Source: JABFXC01 sp035551575 (GTDB lineage Bacteria > Gemmatimonadota > Gemmatimonadetes > Gemmatimonadales > Gemmatimonadaceae). Taken from it: 11,208 nt of DNA. A model generated the notes under the pieces. That model searched no databases, was not told where the DNA came from, and saw only the letters and a program-made list of their open reading frames with translations. Of this stretch, positions 1 through 5,689 are shown one piece after another. The stretch spans positions 1 through 11,208 of the forward strand of contig DASZNJ010000044.1 in NCBI GenBank assembly GCA_035551575.1. The letters are read 5' to 3'. Numbering within the stretch: the first letter of the stretch is position 1; each line of letters opens with the position of its first letter. Both the position numbers and the translations under genes were made by a program.

Positions 1-435
1 GGCCAGGTCGACGACGTTCATCGATGCCCGGGCGCGCAGGTCGGTCACCACCACCGGCCCGGCGACCTCGCCGCGCGGGTCGAAGAGCGGCGGCTGGCCC
101 GGGGCGGTCGGGAAGTCGAGCCCGAGCGTCGCGGTGTTGAAGGTGCGCCCCGAGCGCATCGCCGACGCCGACGCGTTAGGGAGCAGGTCGGCGCGCCGCT
201 GCCTGACGCGGGCGCGCGCCTCGGCGGCGCGGAGCCGTCCCGTCTCCGCCGTCGGGGACTGGCGGGCCGCCAGCTGCACTGCATCGCCGAGGGTGAGGAC
301 GAGCGTCTGGCCGCGAGCGGGCAGGGCGGTGGCGCTGTCCTGGGCGCGCAGCGCGAGCGGCGAGCCGAGGGAGAGCAGCAGGAGCGCGGCGCGGAGTCGC
401 GCGCCCGGGGCGTGATTGGTCGATGCGGTGGTCAT
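1..435 (-). CDS. TolC-family outer membrane efflux protein, N-terminal part (runs off left edge)
   Basis: The first 145 codons of an outer membrane factor, the trimeric channel that connects RND, ABC or MFS pumps to the outside. Residues 12-31 form a signal peptide: basic start, leucine-rich core, ALRA then QD as the likely cleavage site. The mature part begins with LTLGDAVQLAARQSP (about 47-61), typical of the first OEP repeat helix, then an Ala/Arg-rich helix and DLLPNASASA (83-92), the usual turn into the first beta strand of the family. A full member has 400-500 residues, so about two thirds lie outside the window. The ATG overlaps the stop of the tetR-like gene (ATGA), so translation is probably coupled; no separate Shine-Dalgarno is visible. 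Adaptor and pump genes would be expected further left. The family call is firm; substrate and partner are unknown. Confidence 0.85.
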   Translation of the reverse strand, partial: MTTASTNHAPGARLRAALLLLSLGSPLALRAQDSATALPARGQTLVLTLGDAVQLAARQSPTAETGRLRAAEARARVRQRRADLLPNASASAMRSGRTFNTATLGLDFPTAPGQPPLFDPRGEVAGPVVVTDLRARASMNVVDLA

Positions 436-1169
436 GAGTGCGAACGCGGCGCGGCGGCAGCCGCCGATTGGTGCGAGCGCGCGCGATCAGGACGAAGCGC
501 GGCGCGGAGGAAATCGGAGAGCTGGTCGAACATCGCCTTGTCGGAGGCGACGGCGAGGTGCGGGAGGTACACACGCTTCGTCCGCCAGAGTCCATGGATG
601 ACGAAGGTGCCCATGATCATGCGCGCCGTCGCCGCCGGATCGCTCGGACGGTAGACGCCGGCGGCGATCCCGTCGCGGATGATCCCGCTGACGAGCCGGT
701 GGCCGCGCGCGATCACTTCCGTCCCGTAGAAGCGGGCGAGATCGGGGAAGTTCGGGATCTCGCTCGTGACGAGCCGGTGGACGCGCTCGAAGGTCGGCGT
801 GCAGATGAAGGCCCACCAGCCGTGCATGAATGCGTCGAGCTGTTCTTCCGGCGAGCCGGTCGTGAGCGTCGACTCGGCGCGTTCGAGCTCGGCGACGAGG
901 GTCGAGCGGATGACGGCGCGAAAGAGCTCGTCCTTGTTCGGGAAGTACAGGTAGATCGTTCCCTTGGCGAGCTTCGCGCGCCTGGCGATGTCGTCGAGCC
1001 GGGCGGCGGCGAGTCCCTTCTCCCCGAAGACGTCGAGCGCGGCCTCGAGGATCTGGCTCGGCCGCTCATCGGGGCGGCGCCGCCGTGCCGCTGCCGGTGG
1101 CGCGGACTTTTTCGCGATCGAGGCGCGCCTGGCGCTGGTGCGGGACGGCTTGGCGGTGCGTTCGGACAT
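432..1169 (-). CDS. TetR/AcrR-family transcriptional repressor, probable efflux regulator
   Basis: A 245-residue one-component repressor. After a basic, low-complexity leader (1-35), the TetR_N helix-turn-helix lies at about 37-83: ILEAALDVFGEKGLAAARLDDIARRAKLAKGT is recognisable in pieces, ending in the hallmark TIYLYFPNKDELF (71-83). The C-terminal ligand/dimer domain (about 90-225) resembles the AcrR-like C-terminal group seen beside RND pumps. The ATG at 1169 is preferred over a longer reading to 1280 because AGGAA stands just upstream, and because the longer reading would place the palindromic operator (1241-1262) inside the coding region. The stop overlaps the TolC-like start, so repressor and pump are probably one autoregulated operon. 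The inducer is unknown; the Ala/Ser-rich C-tail (235-245) adds nothing recognisable. Confidence 0.9.
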   Translation of the reverse strand: MSERTAKPSRTSARRASIAKKSAPPAAARRRRPDERPSQILEAALDVFGEKGLAAARLDDIARRAKLAKGTIYLYFPNKDELFRAVIRSTLVAELERAESTLTTGSPEEQLDAFMHGWWAFICTPTFERVHRLVTSEIPNFPDLARFYGTEVIARGHRLVSGIIRDGIAAGVYRPSDPAATARMIMGTFVIHGLWRTKRVYLPHLAVASDKAMFDQLSDFLRAALRPDRARSHQSAAAAAPRSHS

Positions 1170-1240
1170 CGTTCCTGACGAGCGCGTACGGGTGTCGCCG
1201 GGTTCCCTCGGCCGGCAAGGCGGCCGCCCCGCGCCGGCAA

Positions 1241-1262
1241 TTACTGACTGGTCAGTCACTAA
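1241..1262. promoter_or_regulatory. Candidate TetR-family operator, 22-bp palindrome
   Basis: Two 10-bp arms, TTACTGACTG and CAGTCACTAA, flank a GT centre. Nine of ten positions pair. The site starts 72 bp upstream of the repressor's ATG, where a promoter for the repressor-efflux operon would be expected. TetR-family operators of about this size with TGAC/GTCA half-sites are well known from efflux regulators. Binding by the neighbouring repressor is inferred. Confidence 0.7.
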
Positions 1263-1310
1263 TAGTAGGCGAGCCGCCATGCTGAATCAAGGCCGTCGGA
1301 CGCCTCGAAC

Positions 1311-1374
1311 GCGAAAGGCGGCGGGCAGTCAGCGGGTCGGGACTTCCGACCTCGCTCCTGCTCGCCGCCTTCGC
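1311..1374. repeat. Large imperfect hairpin (64 bp)
   Basis: The arms pair as GCGAA, GGCGGCG, GCAG, AGCG and GGTCGG on the left against CCGACC, CGCT, CTGC, CGCCGCC and TTCGC on the right, around a 5-nt loop GACTT (1341-1345). Only single-base mismatches or small bulges interrupt about 26 base pairs. It lies between the end of the cyclophilin/small-protein unit and the tetR operator. There is no T-run on either side, so it is not a standard intrinsic terminator. It could be a repeat-family copy, a strong attenuating structure or part of an RNA. Confidence 0.6.
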
Positions 1375-1392
1375 TGCCGGCCGATTGCCGCC

Positions 1393-1424
1393 AGCCGATG
1401 GCTGACAGCCGTCAGCTAACGGCT
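1393..1424. terminator. Hairpin after the cyclophilin/small membrane protein unit
   Basis: AGCCG, three bases, GCTGAC, loop AGCC, GTCAGC, three bases, CGGCT form a 32-nt stem-loop with an outer 5-bp and an inner 6-bp stem and about one mismatch in the junction. It begins 5 bp past the stop of the small membrane protein gene on the minus strand. This position suits a transcription end or 3'-end protection, but no U-tract follows, so intrinsic termination is uncertain. Confidence 0.45.
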
Positions 1425-1429
1425 GCCGG

Positions 1430-1591
1430 TCAGTGTTCCACCTGCTCCGTGTGCGCGCCCTCGCCCTTCTCCGCCGCGTACTTCCTGTTCGTCAGGTGCA
1501 CGATCCCCCAGGCGATCAGGAACACCGCGATCCCCCCGATGATCAGCCCCATGAACCCCGCCTTCTTGTCGCCCGGCAATGGTGCCGCCAT
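1430..1591 (-). CDS. 53-residue single-span membrane protein
   Basis: I do not recognise a family. The protein has a short polar N-terminus (MAAPLPGDKK), one strong transmembrane segment at about 12-33 rich in Gly/Ile/Leu/Val/Ala, then NRKYAAEKGE and a charged tail ending in H. By the positive-inside rule the Lys/Arg side just after the span suggests a cytoplasmic C-terminus, though the N-terminal lysines weaken this. GAGG stands 8 nt before the ATG, a good ribosome binding site. The gene follows the cyclophilin gene on the same strand after 38 bp and is probably cotranscribed. Small proteins of this shape occur as accessory subunits or membrane anchors; no partner can be named. Confidence 0.7.
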   Translation of the reverse strand: MAAPLPGDKKAGFMGLIIGGIAVFLIAWGIVHLTNRKYAAEKGEGAHTEQVEH

Positions 1592-1629
1592 TTCACGCCT
1601 CGCTGTCGGAAAGAGAACCGGCGCCGCCG

Positions 1630-2091
1630 TCAGGCGACCCGCACCTTCGTCATCGTATCGTCCTTCGTGATCTTCTTCATCACGTCGATCCCCTGCGTGA
1701 TCTTCCCGAACACGGTGTGCACGCCGTTCAGGTGCCGGGTGTTGTCCTCGCTCAGCACCATGAAGAACTGGCTCCCGCCGGTGTCCTTCCCCGCGTGCGC
1801 CATCGACAGCGCGCCGACTTCGTGCTTCCGCGGATTTCCCGCCGTCTCGCACTTGATCTTCCACCCGGGACCGCCCGTGCCGATTCGCGGGTCGCCCGAC
1901 TTCAGGTCGCGCGACAGCGGATCGCCACCCTGCACGACGAAGTCGGGGATGACGCGGTGGAACTTCACCCCGTCGTAGAACCCCGAGTTCGCCAGCTTCT
2001 CGAAGTTCTCGACCGTCTTCGGCGCGTCCTTCTCGTACAGCTCCGCGACGATGGTGCCGCGATTCGTCTCGAATGTCGCCTGCTTCGCCAC
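1630..2091 (-). CDS. Cyclophilin-type peptidyl-prolyl cis-trans isomerase, cytosolic
   Basis: A single-domain cyclophilin of 153 residues that catalyses cis-trans isomerisation of X-Pro bonds. It has the family landmarks in order: FHRVIPDFVVQGGDP (44-58) with the catalytic Arg46, hydrophobic-pocket Phe51 and Gln54; GGSQFFMVL (105-113); and LNGVHTVFGKI (121-131) with His125. There is no signal peptide, so it acts in the cytoplasm. The GTG at 2091 is chosen because GAGGG lies 5-6 nt upstream and the cyclophilin fold begins directly after it; an in-frame ATG at 2157 would add 22 unrelated residues. The length matches bacterial PpiB-type enzymes. A small membrane protein gene follows in the same direction. 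Confidence 0.93.
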   Translation of the reverse strand: MAKQATFETNRGTIVAELYEKDAPKTVENFEKLANSGFYDGVKFHRVIPDFVVQGGDPLSRDLKSGDPRIGTGGPGWKIKCETAGNPRKHEVGALSMAHAGKDTGGSQFFMVLSEDNTRHLNGVHTVFGKITQGIDVMKKITKDDTMTKVRVA

Positions 2092-2180
2092 TCTGCCCTC
2101 ACCCTGTTGGAGTTCACAGCAGGATGAAAGTTCACCACCCACCGGCGCTTTGCGCAACTCGCTTCCGCTTTTCCGGCGTC

Positions 2181-2218
2181 GCTGTTCCGCCGTGCTGTTC
2201 CGCCGTCGCTGACGGCGG
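2181..2218. repeat. 13-bp tandem repeat plus 8-bp-arm hairpin
   Basis: GCTGTTCCGCCGT occurs twice back to back (2181-2193 and 2194-2206), with a degenerate copy before it (2167-2180). The end of the second copy overlaps a perfect hairpin: CCGCCGTC (2200-2207), loop GCT, GACGGCGG (2211-2218). This fills most of the 144-bp gap downstream of the TonB-C lipoprotein gene and upstream of the cyclophilin gene. No U-tract is present. It looks like an intergenic repeat of the kind dispersed in GC-rich genomes. Confidence 0.55.
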
Positions 2219-2235
2219 GCGGCTGACGCTGCGTC

Positions 2236-2676
2236 TCACCGGACGCCGGTCGTCGCATCGACCTTGTATACCCGAGCCACCTTGCATCCCTCCAGCTCGG
2301 CCGGGCTGAACGTCCACCGCGACAGCGTCTTCTTCACGTCCTGCCCGAGCCAGGGATGGCTCGCCTTCCGCACCCTGAACGTCTTCATCACCGGCCTGCC
2401 GAGGGTGTCGACCACCACGGTGGTATGCACGTCGGCGTAGCCGTTCCTGATCACGCCGGGCGGGAACGGCCCGGCCAGCAGTCGCGACGGCCGCTTCACC
2501 GGGGTCGGCAGCTTCTCGACCTCGAGCGCCGGATCTGCCTCCGCCCGCTCGCGCACCTCCGCGCAGTGCGCCGCGCCGGTGAGCGCCGGCCGCACTCGCG
2601 CGTTCGACGCCGCGCCCGACGACGCACACCCCGCGACCACGAGCAACCCGAGAAATCGGAAACGACCAGAGTTCAT
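2236..2676 (-). CDS. Lipoprotein with a TonB C-terminal-like domain
   Basis: A 146-residue protein with a lipoprotein signal: basic start, FLGLLVVAGC with Cys17 as the lipidation site. A linker of about 50 residues leads to a TonB_C-type domain (about 72-138): FPPGVIRNGYADVHTTVVVDTLGR, then VRKASHPWL, WTFSPAELEG and VARVYKV follow the order of the TonB_C pattern (YP, G-V-V-D-G, W-F-PA, G-V). Proteins with this domain but no TonB membrane helix or Pro-rich spacer are common and are unlikely to energise transporters. It may instead bind an envelope partner. The ATG gives a proper signal peptide; no clear Shine-Dalgarno precedes it. It stands alone, flanked by repeat-bearing gaps. Confidence 0.78.
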   Translation of the reverse strand: MNSGRFRFLGLLVVAGCASSGAASNARVRPALTGAAHCAEVRERAEADPALEVEKLPTPVKRPSRLLAGPFPPGVIRNGYADVHTTVVVDTLGRPVMKTFRVRKASHPWLGQDVKKTLSRWTFSPAELEGCKVARVYKVDATTGVR

Positions 2677-2702
2677 TGTCGGAAATGATGATGAATGTTC
2701 AT

Positions 2703-2762
2703 GGGGTCAGAGCCGTTGAAAGACGATGATACCCATCATCCCATTTCAACGACTCTGACCCC
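2703..2762. repeat. REP/MITE-like palindromic element, 60 bp
   Basis: Left arm 2703-2721 (starts GGGGTCAGAG, ends GTTGAAA) pairs with right arm 2744-2762 (starts TTTCAAC, ends CTCTGACCCC) at 18 of 19 positions. An inner stem GATGAT (2725-2730) / ATCATC (2735-2740) has loop ACCC. The gap lies between the HD-GYP stop and the TonB-C lipoprotein start, all on the minus strand, so the structure could also terminate or attenuate transcription. Elements with this look are associated with REP-type dispersed repeats; I saw no transposase here. Confidence 0.7.
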
Positions 2763-2781
2763 TTGAAACCGACCCCTTGAA
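2757..2781. repeat. 11-bp direct repeat GACCCCTTGAA, two copies
   Basis: GACCCCTTGAA occurs at 2757-2767, overlapping the edge of the palindromic element, and again at 2771-2781, three bases later. It could be the trace of slippage or of a second, decayed element end. The rest of the gap up to 2828 shows nothing further that I can name. Confidence 0.6.
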
Positions 2782-2828
2782 TCTTCACCACGCCGGAACT
2801 CTGACACCTCACTCGTCACTACTCGCCG

Positions 2829-4442
2829 TCAGGCTGCATCCGACATCGCCGTACCGAGCAGCTCCCGGAACTCGGTGAACAGCGCCGGATCGAACGCCCC
2901 GGCGTCGGCGGCCATGATCGCCAGCGCCTTCTCGCGCGTGAACCCCTTCCGGTAGGGACGGTCGGTGGTCAACGCGTCGTAGACGTCGGCGATGCAGAGG
3001 ATCCGTGCCGCGAGCGGGATGTCTTCCCCGGCGAGCCGGTCGGGGTAACCGCGGCCGTCCCACCGCTCGTGGTGGTTGCGGATGATCGGCAGCACGTCCC
3101 AGGGGAACTCGACGTCGGAGAGCAGCTCGGCCCCGGCCAGGGCGTGGCGCTCCATGATCCGCCGCTCCTCCTCCGTCAGCGGTCCCGGCTTGTTCAGGAT
3201 CGCCGTCGGGACGACGATCTTCCCCACGTCGTGGAGCAGCGCGCCGACCCGGAACCAGAACATCGTGATCGCGTGGAACCCGGCACGCTCGGCCAGCGCG
3301 CATGCGTACTTCGACACCCGCTCGCAGTGCCCCTGCGTGTAGAGGTCCTTCGCCTCGATCGACCCGCTCCACCGCGCGACGACGTCGTGGAAGCGCTGCT
3401 CGAGCCGGTGCGCGCGCTGGCCGACGTCGGCGAGGTCGCGCCGCGCCCGCAACCCGGCGAAGATGTGGTGGGCCTGGCTCAGCGCGCGCAGCATCTCGCG
3501 GTTGCGCCCGAGCTGGCACGCCACCTCGGCGATCTCGCGCAGCGTTTCCGCCTCGAGGAGCGGGTCCTCCATCTCGCGGGCGGCCGCCAGCGCGCGCGCG
3601 AGGAAGTCGTCGGCGAGCGCGGCATCGCCGCTCTCCCGCGCCGCGACCCCGCGCAGCTTCAGCGTCTCGCCATGCACGCGCAGGTCGGTCGCCGCGGCGC
3701 CGCCAAGGATCGCGTCGCAGGCCGAGGTCGCCCGCGCGATGTCGCCGCGCGCGATCCAGAGCTGGATGCGGTTGACCTCGACCATCGTCCTCGCCCCGGC
3801 GTCGCCGACCTCGATGCACAGCGCCCTCGCCTCGTCGTACGCGCGGTCGGCGTCGTCCCACCGCGAGAGGGAGGTGTAGAGCATCCCCATGTTGCTGAGC
3901 AGCCGGCCGAGATGCGCCCGCCGCCCCAACGCGCGATAGCCGGCGAGGCTGCTCTGGTAGTGCCGGAGCGCGGCCGTCATGTTCCCGCGGACGCTCTCGA
4001 TGATGCCGAGATTCTGGTCGATCATCGCGACCAGCGCCGCGTCGCGCGCGCCGAGCGCGCTGGTTCGCGTCGCCCGGTAGAGCCACTCCGCCTCGTCGAG
4101 CTGCCCGCGCTGCCAGTGGCAGGCGGCGAGGATGTTCTGCACGTGCGCCGCGCAGCTCGCGTCACCGGCGGCCTCGGCGGCGATCAGCGCGACCTGCAGG
4201 ACGTCGATCGCGCAGTCGAGCCGCGACTCCTCGTAATGGACGCGGCCGAGCCGGCGCAGCGTCGTCGCCGCGATCCCGGTGGCCGTCGCCGGCAACTCGT
4301 GGACGGCCCGCTCGTAGAGCAGCACCGCCTGCGCCCGGTCGCCCGCCGCGTATGCATCGTCGGCCGCCCGCAGCAGCGCCTCTGCTCCCGTCGTCAGCGG
4401 TGGCGCGACGGGCGCGAGGCCGGGGGCGGCGAGCAGCGTCAC
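2829..4442 (-). CDS. TPR-HD-GYP protein, probable cyclic-di-GMP phosphodiesterase
   Basis: A 537-residue cytoplasmic protein in two parts. Residues about 20-345 are helical TPR repeats colinear with the two TPR proteins upstream (shared DQNLGI at 142-147, NMG at 184-186, LKLRG at 261-265). Residues about 355-530 are an HD-GYP domain: H372, HDVGK (404-408, catalytic HD), H433, HHERWDGRGYP (457-467) with the defining GYP, and IADVYDALT (484-491) with D486. All expected metal-ligand positions look intact, so hydrolysis of c-di-GMP is likely. The start is a GTG at 4442 that overlaps the TGA of the sigma-54 activator gene (GTGA), indicating translational coupling. There is no receiver or membrane domain; the TPR part is the probable sensing or docking module. 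Confidence 0.92.
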   Translation of the reverse strand: MTLLAAPGLAPVAPPLTTGAEALLRAADDAYAAGDRAQAVLLYERAVHELPATATGIAATTLRRLGRVHYEESRLDCAIDVLQVALIAAEAAGDASCAAHVQNILAACHWQRGQLDEAEWLYRATRTSALGARDAALVAMIDQNLGIIESVRGNMTAALRHYQSSLAGYRALGRRAHLGRLLSNMGMLYTSLSRWDDADRAYDEARALCIEVGDAGARTMVEVNRIQLWIARGDIARATSACDAILGGAAATDLRVHGETLKLRGVAARESGDAALADDFLARALAAAREMEDPLLEAETLREIAEVACQLGRNREMLRALSQAHHIFAGLRARRDLADVGQRAHRLEQRFHDVVARWSGSIEAKDLYTQGHCERVSKYACALAERAGFHAITMFWFRVGALLHDVGKIVVPTAILNKPGPLTEEERRIMERHALAGAELLSDVEFPWDVLPIIRNHHERWDGRGYPDRLAGEDIPLAARILCIADVYDALTTDRPYRKGFTREKALAIMAADAGAFDPALFTEFRELLGTAMSDAA

Positions 4443-5572
4443 GCGATCGCCTCGCCGCCGAGCATCCCGCTCGTCGCGCGGGCGAGCTGCCGGGCCCGCG
4501 AGGCCTCGGCCGACGGCATCACCGGCGCGCGCTCCTGCCCGGTCCCCTCGCTCGCCCGCTGCAGCAGCCGCGCGAGGGTTGGGCGCGAGATGCCGAGCAT
4601 CCGCGCCGCCGCGCTGCGATTGCCGCGGGTGTGCGCCAGCGTCAGGCGGGCGGCCTCGACCTCGATCTCGGCCAGCGAGGTGCCGCCGCGGGCGAGGACG
4701 ATCTCGCCGATGCTGTCGGCGTCGGCGACCCCGCTGCGCAGCGTCCTGCGCTGGATCATGAGGTGCCGCGCCCTGATCATCCCGTCCGCGCCGCTGAGGA
4801 TCTCCGACCGCTCGACGACGTTGCGCAGCTCGCGCACGTTCCCCGGCCAGTCGTGCGCGCGCAGCGCGTCGAGTGCGTCGGGGGCGAGGAGCTTCACCGG
4901 CCGTCCCTGCTCGGCGGCGACCTCCTGGAGGAAGCGCGTCGCGAGGAGGATCGTGTCCTCGCCACGATCGCGCAGCGCCGGGATGTCGACGCGGAAGACG
5001 TTGAGCCGGTAGAAGAGATCGGGGCGGAACTCGGCGCGGGCGACCAGGTCGTCGAGCGCGACGTTGGTCGCGGCGACGATCCGGCAGCGGACGGGAATCT
5101 CGCGCCCCCCGCCTAACGGCCGGATGAGCCGGGACTCGAGCGCGCGCAGCAGCTTCGGCTGCAGCGCGAGCGGAAGCTGGTGGATCTCGTCGAGGAAGAG
5201 CGTCCCGTCGGCCGCGAGCTCGAACAGCCCCTGCTTCCGCGCGTGCGCTCCGGTGAAGGCGCCCTTCTCGTGGCCGAACAGCTCACCCTCGAGGAGCGTG
5301 TCCGGGATCGCCGCGCAGTTCACCGCCACGAAGGGCGCGTCCGCGGTCGGCCCCCCGTAGTGGATCCCGCGCGCGAACAGCTCCTTGCCCGTCCCCGTCT
5401 CGCCGGCGAGGAGCACCGTGGTCCGGGACGTCGCCGCGACCAGCCGCGCGTTCTCCACTGCCGCTCGGTGAGCCGGGCTTCGTCCGAGCAGGCAGTCAAA
5501 CCCCATGCTGGCCGCCCCCGCCGCCGCACCGGGTCGCTCATCGGGTAGCACTGTACGGGCACGCGGGTCCAT
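4439..5572 (-). CDS. Sigma-54-dependent transcriptional activator (bEBP) lacking a sensor domain
   Basis: A 377-residue AAA+ activator that remodels sigma-54 RNA polymerase. It has Walker A GETGTGK (57-63), the sigma-54-contacting loop GAFTGA (104-109), Walker B TLFLDE (124-129), FRPDLFYRL with arginine-finger candidates R183/R189, DWPGNVRELRN (241-251), and a Fis-type helix-turn-helix NRSAAARMLGISRPTLARLL (318-337). Only about 25 residues precede the AAA+ domain, so there is no receiver, PAS or GAF domain; control must come from a partner, from expression or from the C-tail. The ATG at 5572 is chosen for GAGG 7 nt upstream. In-frame GTG 5617 and ATG 5614 would add 14-15 residues without a ribosome site. 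The stop overlaps the HD-GYP start. Its target promoters are not evident in the window. Confidence 0.92.
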   Translation of the reverse strand: MDPRARTVLPDERPGAAAGAASMGFDCLLGRSPAHRAAVENARLVAATSRTTVLLAGETGTGKELFARGIHYGGPTADAPFVAVNCAAIPDTLLEGELFGHEKGAFTGAHARKQGLFELAADGTLFLDEIHQLPLALQPKLLRALESRLIRPLGGGREIPVRCRIVAATNVALDDLVARAEFRPDLFYRLNVFRVDIPALRDRGEDTILLATRFLQEVAAEQGRPVKLLAPDALDALRAHDWPGNVRELRNVVERSEILSGADGMIRARHLMIQRRTLRSGVADADSIGEIVLARGGTSLAEIEVEAARLTLAHTRGNRSAAARMLGISRPTLARLLQRASEGTGQERAPVMPSAEASRARQLARATSGMLGGEAIA

Positions 5573-5645
5573 ATGGTCGCCTCGATGAACGGATGGCAGC
5601 GCAGAGGGACTCATCACCGAGCGGGCTCGGCGTTAAAGGGCCCTA

Positions 5646-5651
5646 ATTATG
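5646..5651 (-). promoter_or_regulatory. Candidate -10 element upstream of the sigma-54 activator gene
   Basis: CATAAT on the minus strand, 5 of 6 matches to TATAAT, sits in the only A/T-rich patch of this gap. No TTGACA-like hexamer is present 16-18 nt upstream, consistent with activator dependence. A transcript would start near 5638-5640. Confidence 0.45.
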
Positions 5652-5673
5652 GCGTGCTCTGCCGTTCTCCCGA

Positions 5674-5689
5674 TGTGACACAGGTCACA
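5674..5689. promoter_or_regulatory. CRP/FNR-family binding-site-like palindrome
   Basis: TGTGAC, four bases ACAG, GTCACA: a perfect 6-bp-arm palindrome that fits the enterobacterial CRP pattern TGTGA-N6-TCACA exactly. It overlaps the stop codon of TPR protein A and is centred about 42 bp before the start point predicted from the -10 hexamer, the geometry of a class II CRP-dependent promoter. The factor that binds it is inferred; no CRP gene is in the window. Confidence 0.55.

Noticed and set aside
1170..1280. N-terminal extension of the TetR protein to 1280
   Set aside because: It would place the 22-bp operator inside the gene, and the added residues look non-coding; AGGAA precedes the ATG at 1169.
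1311..1424. Integron attC site
   Set aside because: There is no GTTRRRY core or matching inverse core at the ends, and no integrase or cassette organisation nearby.
3069..5012. A 647-codon plus-strand open frame
   Set aside because: It lies antisense to the HD-GYP and sigma-54 activator genes, which have full family motifs. The frame is Arg/Pro/Ala/Val-rich with no domain signature, as expected of a shadow frame in GC-rich DNA.
5637..5644. AGGGCCCT palindrome near the activator's predicted transcription start
   Set aside because: A single 8-bp palindrome is likely by chance in GC-rich DNA, and nothing repeats it.
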